This document shows, one piece after another, positions 8,213 to 16,051 of a DNA stretch of 64,000 nucleotides. Positions within the stretch are counted from its first letter, which is position 1, and every line of letters begins with the position of its first letter. The translations under genes were made by a program, and so were the position numbers. The notes beneath the pieces were generated by a model that saw only the letters and a list, made by a program, of their open reading frames with translations, was not told the DNA's origin and ran no database searches. Source of the stretch: Helicobacter ailurogastricus (lineage in GTDB: Bacteria; Campylobacterota; Campylobacteria; Campylobacterales; Helicobacteraceae); the NCBI RefSeq assembly GCF_001282945.1, contig NZ_CDMG01000009.1:349504-413503 (forward strand), written 5' to 3'.

Positions 8213-8835
8213 TAAACTGCCTCCATGCGTTGCCTTAAAAGAGTTTTAGCCTCTTGTAAGTCCATTTCTTTGGGGATGAAAATGGGGGAAAACATGTAGT
8301 AATTGATGGTCGAAAAAGGCTTAGGCAATTTAAAGCGATCCCAAGTGTTGAGCGTAAAGGCATTGCTAAAAACCACGCGGCAAGCCACCACCCCCACCCC
8401 CGTTTTTTGCGCCAAAGCCACCACTCCATCGGCGATGCTATGGCGTGGCCCTCTGGGCCCATCGGGGGTGATGCCAATGTCTGCCCCCGCTTTTAAACGC
8501 TTGATCCCCTCGATCAAGACTTTAACTCCGCCCTTTTTGCTAGAGCCACGGATCGCTTCAAACCCAAAGCACTCAAAAAGTTTAGCGGCCAGCCCGCCAT
8601 CAAAATGTTGGCTGGCGATCACCGACAAGTCTGATTTAGGTTTGATGCGTAAATAGGCAAAGGACATCATTGCAATCTCGCCATGCCACACGCTCATGAT
8701 AAAGGAAGTGTTGCTAAGCCCCTCGGCTAAATGGAAGCGGTTTTTGCAGGTCTTAAACAAAATCCTCAAGACCCAATAGAGCAAAACGGGCAGGGCGTGC
8801 AAAACAAAGCCGTTTCTCAAGTGTTTTAAAATCAC
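8212..8835 (-). CDS. DUF374 / lysophospholipid acyltransferase-like membrane protein
   Basis: A 207-residue protein of the DUF374 family, related to LPLAT acyltransferases. Visible motifs are MSVWHGE (around residue 50), SQHFDGGLAAKLFECFGF, RGSSKKGG and TPDGPRGPRH (about 125). The N terminus has a short membrane-associated helix. Family members are thought to acylate lipid or lipid A-like substrates, but the substrate is unknown. It overlaps the miaB stop by 4 bp and the PilM-like start by 1 bp, placing it in one long minus-strand operon. Confidence 0.8.
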   Translation of the reverse strand: MILKHLRNGFVLHALPVLLYWVLRILFKTCKNRFHLAEGLSNTSFIMSVWHGEIAMMSFAYLRIKPKSDLSVIASQHFDGGLAAKLFECFGFEAIRGSSKKGGVKVLIEGIKRLKAGADIGITPDGPRGPRHSIADGVVALAQKTGVGVVACRVVFSNAFTLNTWDRFKLPKPFSTINYYMFSPIFIPKEMDLQEAKTLLRQRMEAV

Positions 8836-10124
8836 ACTCTAGCCAGCCTCCCCTTTAAGCTCCCCTTGTGGTGTGCGATCACCTCAACGCGGACGAAATC
8901 CCCCACACAAGCCTTGCCAGCCTCAAAGCTGAGTAAGCGCCCATTGTCGCTACGCCCCTCGGCCACGCCCTGTGCAAGTTTTTCCACCAAAACCTCGTGC
9001 GTCTTGCCCAGCTCGCCCTTAGCCTTTTGCTCTAAAATCTCTTTGTGGCGACTCTGCAAGCGTTCTAAATGCACGCTCGCCTCCTCTTTGGGGACTTTAT
9101 TCTCCCATGTGTAAGAGGGGGTGAGCGGGCGGGGGGAGTAGATAAAGCTATATAAAGTGTCAAAGCGCACTTGCTCTAAGATGTCTAGGGTATCCTCAAA
9201 GTCTTTGGGTGTTTCGCCCGGAAAGCCCACGATAATGTCTGTGCTGATCCCCACTTCAGGCACCAAAGCTTTTAAGCGGGCGATGCGATCTAAGTACCAC
9301 TCCCGACTATATCCGCGCTTCATCGCCTTTAAAATGGCATTAGAGCCGCTTTGCAAAGGGATATGAATACTCTTGCACACTTTGGGGTTGGTGGCAAAGC
9401 ACTCCAAAAAGGCGTTGTCCATGTGTAAGGGGTGCGGGGAGGTGAAGCGGATGCGCTTGATCCCCTCAATTTGGCTTAAATTCTCTAGCAGGGCCGTAAA
9501 ACTCACCTTGGGGTGATCGGTGCTAAAGCGCGCCCCGTAGTTATTCACATTCTGTCCCAAGAGCAAGAGCTCTTTGACCCCCATTTTGGCTAATTTTTCT
9601 GCCTCCCTTAAAAGCAAATCCATAGGGATAGAAATCTCCTTGCCCCTCGTGTGGGGCACAATGCAATAAGTGCAATGTTTGTCGCAACCTATGGAGATGT
9701 TTAATAAGGCTTTAATGTGGCTAGAGGTTTGGCTTTCAAAAACATAGGTGCTGTCATCATGGTCTAGGTCGATGGCAACCGCCTTGTCTTGTTTGATGAT
9801 TTGGCTGATCTTGGACACATTGCGCGCGCCCAAAACGAAATTGACGCTCGGGGCTTTTTTGAGGATTTGCTCTCCCATGTGGCTGGCCGTGCAACCGCAT
9901 ACGCCAATCTTGGCCCCGGGCTTTTTGATCTTAGCAAATTGCCCGATCTCGGAAAATAATTTTCTTTCAGGCTTTTCGCGCACACTACAAGTGTTGATTA
10001 AAATTAAATCCGCCTCGCTAGGCTCGCTCGTTTGCGTGTAGCCCACCTTGCCAAGCTCGCCCACCATGTGCTCGCTATCGCGCGTGTTCATCGCGCAACC
10101 CATTGTTTCGATGTAAAGTTTCAC
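8832..10124 (-). CDS. miaB: tRNA-2-methylthio-N6-dimethylallyladenosine synthase MiaB
   Basis: A 430-residue methylthiotransferase that adds a methylthio group to i6A37 of tRNAs. Domain order: N-terminal UPF0004 domain with three cysteines (ETMGCAMN, NTCSVRE, GVCGCTA), radical SAM core with the CxxxCxxC motif in GCDKHCTYCIVPHTRG (about 150), and a C-terminal TRAM domain (about 365-430). The TSPHP, IPLQSGS and IVGFPGET segments identify MiaB rather than RimO or MtaB. It starts 8 bp after the small nuclease-like gene and overlaps the acyltransferase downstream. Confidence 0.95.
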   Translation of the reverse strand: MKLYIETMGCAMNTRDSEHMVGELGKVGYTQTSEPSEADLILINTCSVREKPERKLFSEIGQFAKIKKPGAKIGVCGCTASHMGEQILKKAPSVNFVLGARNVSKISQIIKQDKAVAIDLDHDDSTYVFESQTSSHIKALLNISIGCDKHCTYCIVPHTRGKEISIPMDLLLREAEKLAKMGVKELLLLGQNVNNYGARFSTDHPKVSFTALLENLSQIEGIKRIRFTSPHPLHMDNAFLECFATNPKVCKSIHIPLQSGSNAILKAMKRGYSREWYLDRIARLKALVPEVGISTDIIVGFPGETPKDFEDTLDILEQVRFDTLYSFIYSPRPLTPSYTWENKVPKEEASVHLERLQSRHKEILEQKAKGELGKTHEVLVEKLAQGVAEGRSDNGRLLSFEAGKACVGDFVRVEVIAHHKGSLKGRLARV

Positions 10125-10132
10125 GAATCGCC

Positions 10133-10375
10133 TTAGATGATGTGCATTTGGTAAATGAAATCCTTTTCATCTGAGCTGATTTGCACTTCAGATAAATGCA
10201 CCCGGCAATGCTTCTTTTCTAAAAACGCCACCGCCGCTAACATGTCCTTATGGGCGTTTGTGGGAGCAAAGTAAAAAATGTGTTCGTTTTTTAAATATTT
10301 TTGGTGCAACTCTTCCAAACTCAAGCTAGGGGTTTTGCTCTGTTTGCGATCCATTTTAGCTAAACGCAGTTCCAT
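10133..10375 (-). CDS. HP0268-like small nuclease-family protein
   Basis: An 80-residue protein whose second half (FYFAPTNAHKDMLAAV, SSDEKDFIYQMHII) closely matches H. pylori HP0268 as I remember it, also 80 residues and also adjacent to miaB. HP0268 has been described as a small nicking endonuclease/ribonuclease with a fold reminiscent of VapD and Cas2; whether this homologue is active is not shown here. The ATG at 10375 follows a strong GGGAGGT ribosome binding site. No antitoxin-like partner gene is adjacent, so a toxin-antitoxin role is not supported. Confidence 0.8.
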   Translation of the reverse strand: MELRLAKMDRKQSKTPSLSLEELHQKYLKNEHIFYFAPTNAHKDMLAAVAFLEKKHCRVHLSEVQISSDEKDFIYQMHII

Positions 10376-10432
10376 GAAAGACCTCCCGTAAAGTAGCCCT
10401 AGAGTTTAGCTGACATTGCCTTAAAAGCCCTT

Positions 10433-11659
10433 TTAGACCCCAAAGCCACTAAGTTCCCCTTGTATATACAAGTCCAGTACTCTGTGGGCGTGTAAAAGCC
10501 AGTGCAACACCCCCTGCAAATCAGCCTTTGCATTGAAGTTAAACACCGCAAAATCCGCCAAAAAGCCCGCTTGCAAACTCCCCCCCTTTAAGCCCAAAGC
10601 TTGGCTGGCGTGCAAGGTCGCCCCCAACAAAATTTTAGGCAACACCTCCAAAAGAGGCGTGTTAAACGCAAAAAGGGCCGTGCGCAATTCCTCTAAAAAA
10701 AGGGTGTTGTTGTTTGAGCTTTTGCCATCTGTAGCTAGAGCGGTTTTTAAGCCCACTGCGCTGGGGTGTTTTAAGTTTAAAAGTGCCCCGCTCAAAAGGC
10801 GGTTAGAGCGGGGGCAGGTGATGATCGTGGGGTTGGCTATGTTTTTGGCGTGCTCTAGATGCGCCTTTGTGGCAAACATGGCATGCACTAAAAGCAGATT
10901 TTGCCCCTTAAAAAGGTCTAAAAACTCTAGGGGGCTTGCGTAGTGTGGGGCCGTTAATCCGTGTTTGGCGTAAAAATTTGCAAAATATCCCCCCCGCCCC
11001 TTCAAAAAGTCTAACTCCGCTTGCGACTCCAAGAAATGCACGGAAACCACGGGGCTTTTGTGGGTGTCTAAGACTTTCTTAGCTAGGTCTTTATGCACCG
11101 AATAGGGGGCGTGGATGGCGATAGCGGGGGTAAATTTAGGGCTTTTGCCCGCTTGGCTTAGAGCGTGGCGCGCGCTAAAAGCCTCAAAAGCGGGAGCAAT
11201 GTCGGCACTCGCGCCGATGAGCTCATCAAAAAAAACCACCCTTAAGGGGCTCTCTTGCAAAATGTTTCGATCCAATCCATAGCTGCTGATCGCCCCCACG
11301 CTTGCCACGCCTTGCAAAAGTTGCTCTTGGATGGCCCTTTGCCCGTGCGCTTGCGCCCGCTTTAAAACTTGGCTTCTTTCAGACATGACAGAGTCTAGCC
11401 AGCTTTCAAAACTCCCGTATGCAAAGCTCTGTTTTTGTCCTGCAAATTCAAAGTGGATGTGTGGATTGACTAAGGCGGGCATTAAAAGGGCGTTTTTATA
11501 AAAGCGGGCTTTGGCTTTGGGGTGTTTGTCGCATAACTTAGCGTAATCCCCCACTTCTAAAATCTCCCCCTCTTTAAACAACACCCCTCCATTAGACAAA
11601 ATGTCGAAGTTGGGGTTACACACAAGGGCGCATTTAGCCCCTAGAATTTTAAGCCCCAT
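10433..11659 (-). CDS. Aminofutalosine deaminase (amidohydrolase, futalosine menaquinone pathway)
   Basis: An amidohydrolase of about 408 residues that deaminates 6-amino-6-deoxyfutalosine in the futalosine route to menaquinone, the only quinone of Helicobacter. Metal and catalytic residues are intact: HxH in NPHIHFEF, HAPYS, the VHFLES strand, and TDGKSSNNN near the C terminus. ATG 11659 (MGLKILGAKC) is chosen because it matches the H. pylori HP0267 N terminus and overlaps the upstream gene by 11 bp; an in-frame start at 11686 would give a longer overlap. G7 runs occur at the KGGS and GRGGY codons (10580-10586, 10989-10995). Confidence 0.85.
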   Translation of the reverse strand: MGLKILGAKCALVCNPNFDILSNGGVLFKEGEILEVGDYAKLCDKHPKAKARFYKNALLMPALVNPHIHFEFAGQKQSFAYGSFESWLDSVMSERSQVLKRAQAHGQRAIQEQLLQGVASVGAISSYGLDRNILQESPLRVVFFDELIGASADIAPAFEAFSARHALSQAGKSPKFTPAIAIHAPYSVHKDLAKKVLDTHKSPVVSVHFLESQAELDFLKGRGGYFANFYAKHGLTAPHYASPLEFLDLFKGQNLLLVHAMFATKAHLEHAKNIANPTIITCPRSNRLLSGALLNLKHPSAVGLKTALATDGKSSNNNTLFLEELRTALFAFNTPLLEVLPKILLGATLHASQALGLKGGSLQAGFLADFAVFNFNAKADLQGVLHWLLHAHRVLDLYIQGELSGFGV

Positions 11660-12896
11660 AGACGATGTCCTCCCCTTGAAAAACAAAACACACCCGCCCT
11701 TTTAAACTCTCTTGGTAGTAGGGGCTGTGTGGGTTTTCCACCACACAAGCCCCCTTAAGATCGACTAGCATTAAACGCGCTTCTTTGCCCTCGCACACTT
11801 CTGCGCAATTGAGCCCTAAAAAGCGGGCGGGGGTTGCTGCCATTAGGTCTATGAGTTTTTCTAGGCTCACCAAGCCCGTTTGGACTAAGTGCGTGTAAGC
11901 CAAAGAAAAGGCGTTTTCAATGCAATGTACGCCAAAGGGGGCCTCTTCAAAGATTTGTTGCCCTTGAGGGGGGCGGGTGTAGTGCAAGCTTGTGAGCATA
12001 TCGATCTTACCCTCTTGCAAGGCTTTCTGCAGGGCTTTTTGTTGATCTTGGCTCTTTAAGGGGGGCAAAATTTTAAAGCGGGGATCGTAAGTTTGATACA
12101 CGTTTTCAGTCAAGATTAAATGGTGCAAGGGGGTTTGCACAAACAAAGGCGCGCCTAGATTCTTAAGGCTTGTGGCGATGTGCAAGGCTTCAATCTCCAC
12201 CACGCTATCTAGCATGGTGTCTATCTTTGTGTGTAGTGCCATGCTGGCGTACTTGCCGACCTCTTTAATTTGGATCAAGGGGCTCACACTGGGCAGCCCT
12301 AATTTGTAGGCTAAAGGCGTGGTGTCTGCGATGCCTAGAGTGGGGCGGCCCTCATAGCCACGCACCCCACACACGAGGGGCAACTTTAGCATTTTGGCGT
12401 AGTCTAGCGCCGGCAAGAGTTTTTGCCCCTCTAGATTGTAGATATATAAACACGCAGGGCCACTTAGTCCGCTGACTATTTTAGATAAATTTTGCAAGCG
12501 TTGGCGGGCGTTTAAGGGGTGCAAACAAATGGGGTCTTTGGCTTTTTGCGCCTCTTTGGGGATGGTGTTTTCTAAAGGGTCCTCTGCCTCTTTAAAGTCT
12601 AAGGGCTGCATTTCTGGCTCGTTTAAAGAGTAAAGAGGGGCAAGATCGATGCCCATGATTGCCCCCACGCCACCCTTAAAGGCTTGGGTTTTTAACTCTG
12701 TGTAGGTCTTGGCTTGCAAGTTGTGTAAAAACACGCCCAAATCCACAAGACTAGGCAAGAGAGTCAAGCCCTTACAATCAACGCGCCTCTCCGCTTCTTT
12801 GGCCTTTAAAGAGGGGCTAATTTGCTCGATGTGCGCGCCCGCAATGCGGACATCGGCCACCCTCCCATCCATCAATTTAGCGTTTTCTAACAACAC
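11649..12896 (-). CDS. Dihydroorotase-like (PyrC-family) protein lacking metal ligands
   Basis: A 415-residue protein of the class I dihydroorotase/allantoinase family, colinear with H. pylori HP0266. The hallmark D-x-H-V-H-L-R motif after the first strand reads VDLGVFLH, so both metal-binding histidines are absent. Near the C terminus the catalytic D-H-A-P region reads TSLHYTRPP, so the aspartate is also lost. The protein is otherwise full length and not frameshifted, suggesting a maintained non-catalytic role, like the DHOase-like PyrX partners of aspartate transcarbamoylase in other bacteria. A genuine PyrC would have to be encoded elsewhere. It is 10 bp downstream of ccdA and overlaps the deaminase. 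Confidence 0.75.
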   Translation of the reverse strand: MLLENAKLMDGRVADVRIAGAHIEQISPSLKAKEAERRVDCKGLTLLPSLVDLGVFLHNLQAKTYTELKTQAFKGGVGAIMGIDLAPLYSLNEPEMQPLDFKEAEDPLENTIPKEAQKAKDPICLHPLNARQRLQNLSKIVSGLSGPACLYIYNLEGQKLLPALDYAKMLKLPLVCGVRGYEGRPTLGIADTTPLAYKLGLPSVSPLIQIKEVGKYASMALHTKIDTMLDSVVEIEALHIATSLKNLGAPLFVQTPLHHLILTENVYQTYDPRFKILPPLKSQDQQKALQKALQEGKIDMLTSLHYTRPPQGQQIFEEAPFGVHCIENAFSLAYTHLVQTGLVSLEKLIDLMAATPARFLGLNCAEVCEGKEARLMLVDLKGACVVENPHSPYYQESLKGRVCFVFQGEDIVYGA

Positions 12897-12906
12897 AAAG
12901 ATCTCC

Positions 12907-13635
12907 TTAATTTTGCAACAAAGCTCCTAAGTGCTCCATTTGCCCGCTTAAAATCAACACCCCCATACCAATCAAAACAAGCCCCGAGACGATCTCCACA
13001 GCTCGGCTGTAATGACGCATTTTTTTAAGCACTCCAAAAGCTTGGTTGATCAGCAAAGCCACGATCAAAAAAGGCAGGCCAAAGCCCAAGACAAACACGC
13101 CTAAAAGCGCCATGCCATAGGCGTGTTCAGCTCCACTAAGCAAAACGATGCTTGTAAAAATAGGGCCGATGCAGGGAGTCCAACCCAGCGCAAAGCTCGC
13201 CCCCAAAATAAAGGGGATGAAGCTGTTTAAAAAAGGGTTTTTAAATTCCAAACGCACTTGTAAAGTTTTGCTCTTATACAACCACTTAATGGGCAAGACC
13301 CCTAAAAAATGCAAGCCAAAGAGCACCACCAAAGACCCCGCCACAATTCTAACCCAAGGGGCGTTTAAATAGGCGTGCATGATCTTTGCCATAGACACCC
13401 CAACGAGCCAAAAGACCAAGCCAAAACCCAAGACAAATAAACTGGCTTTGAATAAGACGGCCAAGCGGGGCGCATTGCCCGCTTTAAGTTCTTCTAAAGA
13501 AGTTTGTGAAATGTAGGACATGTAGGCAGGAATCAGCGGCAAAACACAAGGGCTTAAAAACGCCAAAATGCCCGCCAAAAACGAAGCGATTAAGGGGGTT
13601 TGGTTAAAAAGCGCTAAAAGGCTGTCGTCCAACAT
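12907..13635 (-). CDS. ccdA: CcdA/DsbD-type thiol-disulfide transmembrane protein
   Basis: A 242-residue integral membrane protein with about six transmembrane helices and the two membrane cysteines of the CcdA family (LSPCVLPLIPAY near 30; GWTPCIGPIF near 155). The family moves reducing equivalents from cytoplasmic thioredoxin across the inner membrane for cytochrome c maturation and periplasmic disulfide reduction. It is first in the minus-strand operon and divergent from the RNA helicase. It lacks the soluble domains of full DsbD, as usual for CcdA. Confidence 0.88.
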   Translation of the reverse strand: MLDDSLLALFNQTPLIASFLAGILAFLSPCVLPLIPAYMSYISQTSLEELKAGNAPRLAVLFKASLFVLGFGLVFWLVGVSMAKIMHAYLNAPWVRIVAGSLVVLFGLHFLGVLPIKWLYKSKTLQVRLEFKNPFLNSFIPFILGASFALGWTPCIGPIFTSIVLLSGAEHAYGMALLGVFVLGFGLPFLIVALLINQAFGVLKKMRHYSRAVEIVSGLVLIGMGVLILSGQMEHLGALLQN

Positions 13636-13651
13636 TGACCTATCCTAAGGG

Positions 13652-13665
13652 TTTTTTGCTATAAT
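13652..13665 (+). promoter_or_regulatory. Extended -10 promoter of the RNA helicase gene
   Basis: A TATAAT hexamer at 13660-13665 is preceded by TGC, giving the extended TGnTATAAT form, in a T-rich stretch about 58 bp before the helicase ATG. No good TTGACA box is seen, which is common for Helicobacter housekeeping promoters. Confidence 0.65.
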
Positions 13666-13723
13666 ACCACGCAATTGTTTAAGCGCACTTAGCATTTATA
13701 TTTTTAAGGACACTAAGCCACCG

Positions 13724-15118
13724 ATGCAAACCCCCGTTGAAGAAAACATCCAACCCACGAAGTCTTTCAAGGATTTGGGCTTAAACTCTAAGATTTTAAA
13801 GTCCATCGCTGAAGTGGGCTTTACACAACCAAGCCCCATCCAAGAGAAGGCGATTCCTGTTGTGCTGGAAGGCAAAGATGTGATCGCCCAAGCCCAGACA
13901 GGCACGGGCAAAACCGCCGCCTTTGCCCTACCCATTATCCAAAATTTGCAGAACAATAAAAGCGTGGAAGCCCTCATCATCACCCCCACGAGGGAGCTAG
14001 CCATGCAAGTGAGCGATGAGATTTTTAAACTTGGAAAAAGCTCACGCACCCGCACCATATGCGTCTATGGGGGGCAGAGTATCCGCAAACAATGCGAGCT
14101 ATTGGAGCGCCACCCGCAGGTGATGATCGCCACCCCGGGCCGACTCTTAGATCACCTCAAAAACAAGCGCTTAAAACGCTTTGCACCCAAAGTTGTGGTG
14201 TTGGATGAAAGCGATGAAATGCTAGACATGGGCTTTTTAGACGACATTGAAGAAATTTTTGACTATTTGCCCCAAGATGCGCAAATTTTATTGTTTTCAG
14301 CCACCATGCCCCCGCCCATTAAAGAGTTGGCTAATAAAATCTTGCAAAACCCCGTGTCCATCCACATCGCCCCCACACATGTTACTAACGCCGACATCTC
14401 CCAGCGCTTCTATGTCATCAATGAGCACGAGCGCAACGAGGCCATCATGCGCTTGCTGGATAAAGAAAACCACACAAAGAGCATCATTTTTATGCGCATG
14501 AAAAGAGAAGTGGATGAGTTGCACCAGTTTTTGAGCGCCAAGGGCTACAAGACCACGCCTTTACACGGAGATATGGAGCAAAGGGCGAGGCAGGCTTCTA
14601 TCAAAGCCTTTAAATCTAAAGAAGTCGATGTTTTGATCGCCACCGATGTGGCTAGTCGGGGGTTAGACATCAGCGATGTAAGCCATGTGTTTAACTACCA
14701 CCTGCCCCTAAACACCGAGAGTTATATCCACAGGATCGGGCGCACGGGGCGGGCGGGCAGAAAGGGCGTGGCGATCACTCTAGTAACCCCCCTAGAGTAT
14801 AAAGAGTTGCAGCGCATGCAAAAAGACATCGGCTCTTCGCTTGAACTCTACGAAATCCCCCACATGGATGAAGATCGCTTGGTCCAAGCCCTCTGCAAAG
14901 TCGAAGTGGATGCGGAGGTGGTGAGTTTGTACGAGCAACTGACCGAGCAGTTTGAACCCTCTCAGTTGGTGCTAAAACTTTTAAGTTTGCAATTTAAGAG
15001 CCATAAGGTGGATTTAAACCACATTTTTAACGCGCAAAAGCCAGCTGGGGTTAAAAAACCGCCTAGAGGTGCAAGGTCCCACAGAAGTGGGCACTTTAAG
15101 GATTCTAGGCGCAAATAA
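13724..15118 (+). CDS. rhpA: DEAD-box RNA helicase (RhpA-type)
   Basis: A 464-residue ATP-dependent RNA helicase with all core motifs: Q motif (QPSPIQEKAIP, about 35), Walker A AQTGTGKT (about 57), PTRELA, motif II at residues 161-164, SAT, ARGLD, and HRIGRTGRAG (about 336), plus a basic C-terminal tail (PRGARSHRSGHFKDSRRK). Motif II reads DESD instead of DEAD. In H. pylori the single DEAD-box helicase RhpA works with RNase J in RNA decay; that role is inferred by homology. It stands alone before ilvE with its own promoter. Confidence 0.92.
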   Translation: MQTPVEENIQPTKSFKDLGLNSKILKSIAEVGFTQPSPIQEKAIPVVLEGKDVIAQAQTGTGKTAAFALPIIQNLQNNKSVEALIITPTRELAMQVSDEIFKLGKSSRTRTICVYGGQSIRKQCELLERHPQVMIATPGRLLDHLKNKRLKRFAPKVVVLDESDEMLDMGFLDDIEEIFDYLPQDAQILLFSATMPPPIKELANKILQNPVSIHIAPTHVTNADISQRFYVINEHERNEAIMRLLDKENHTKSIIFMRMKREVDELHQFLSAKGYKTTPLHGDMEQRARQASIKAFKSKEVDVLIATDVASRGLDISDVSHVFNYHLPLNTESYIHRIGRTGRAGRKGVAITLVTPLEYKELQRMQKDIGSSLELYEIPHMDEDRLVQALCKVEVDAEVVSLYEQLTEQFEPSQLVLKLLSLQFKSHKVDLNHIFNAQKPAGVKKPPRGARSHRSGHFKDSRRK

Positions 15119-15136
15119 ACACGAGAAAGGCAATAT

Positions 15137-16042
15137 ATGAATTACCCATTTATTTGGCAAGATGGTGCTTTGATCCCTTTCGATCAAGCCAAAATCCATG
15201 TCCTCAGTTATAGTTTGCACTATGCAAACCTTGTGTTTGAAGGCATCCGTGCCTACAAAGGCAAAGAAGGCTTATTTGTTTTCCGCCTGCACGATCACAT
15301 GCAACGGCTTTTGAATTCGTGCAAGGCGGTCATGCTCGACATCCCCTATTCAGTCGAGGAGCTCAACCAAGCCACTTTAGAAACTTTAAGGGCTAATCGG
15401 TGCGATACAAACACCTACATCCGCCCCTTTGTGTTCATGGGGCTAGGCACTTTGGGTATTTGTGCGAGCAACCCCCCCATCCACACGGCTATTGCCACCG
15501 TAACTTGGAGGGACAACCCCCACGAGGGCATTAAGGTCAAAACCAGCTCTTATAGAAAACCCAGCGTGCAATCGACTTTAAACAAAGCCAAAGCCAGCTC
15601 CAACTACCTAAACTCGCAGTTATCCAAACAAGAAGCTTTAAATTGCGGGTGCGATGAGGCCTTGTTGCTCGACACTCAGGGCTTTGTGGCCGAGGGCGCG
15701 GCCGAGAGCTTTTTTATGGTGGCTAAGGATAAACTCATTGTCCCCCCCCTAGATTACTCTTTAGATTCGATCACCCGCCAAACCATCATCGAGTTGGCCG
15801 AGCATTTAAAAATCCCTATGGTGCATCGCCACATTGTGCGTGAGGAAATTTACAGCGCACAAGAAGCCTTTTTTGTGGGTACAGGCATGGAGATTTTGCC
15901 CATTAAAACCCTAGACTTTAGACCCATTGGCACAGATAAAAATCCCATCACCAAAGCCCTGTTTGACACCTATATGAAACTCGTAAAAGGTGAAATCTCG
16001 GGCGATTTGGAAAAATTCGCGCACTATATTGTCCGGGTTTAA
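15137..16042 (+). CDS. ilvE: Branched-chain amino acid aminotransferase
   Basis: A 301-residue fold-type IV PLP aminotransferase that interconverts Leu/Ile/Val with their 2-keto acids. Conserved features include HYANLVFEGIRAY near the N terminus, RPFVFMG, the KASSNYLNS segment with the PLP lysine, DEALLLD and the EGAAESFF cofactor-phosphate region; TGTAxE-type wording appears as GTGMEILPI. The ATG follows an AGAAAGG site 19 bp after the helicase. A C8 run (15742-15749) lies inside the gene. Together with the keto-acid decarboxylase elsewhere in the window, an Ehrlich-type route from amino acids to aldehydes is conceivable but unproven. Confidence 0.92.
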   Translation: MNYPFIWQDGALIPFDQAKIHVLSYSLHYANLVFEGIRAYKGKEGLFVFRLHDHMQRLLNSCKAVMLDIPYSVEELNQATLETLRANRCDTNTYIRPFVFMGLGTLGICASNPPIHTAIATVTWRDNPHEGIKVKTSSYRKPSVQSTLNKAKASSNYLNSQLSKQEALNCGCDEALLLDTQGFVAEGAAESFFMVAKDKLIVPPLDYSLDSITRQTIIELAEHLKIPMVHRHIVREEIYSAQEAFFVGTGMEILPIKTLDFRPIGTDKNPITKALFDTYMKLVKGEISGDLEKFAHYIVRV

Positions 16043-16051
16043 AGGAAATTT

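Noticed and set aside
15742-15749. C8 run in ilvE as a phase switch
   Set aside because: It encodes a conserved Pro-Pro in a metabolic enzyme; no sign of alternative frames being used.
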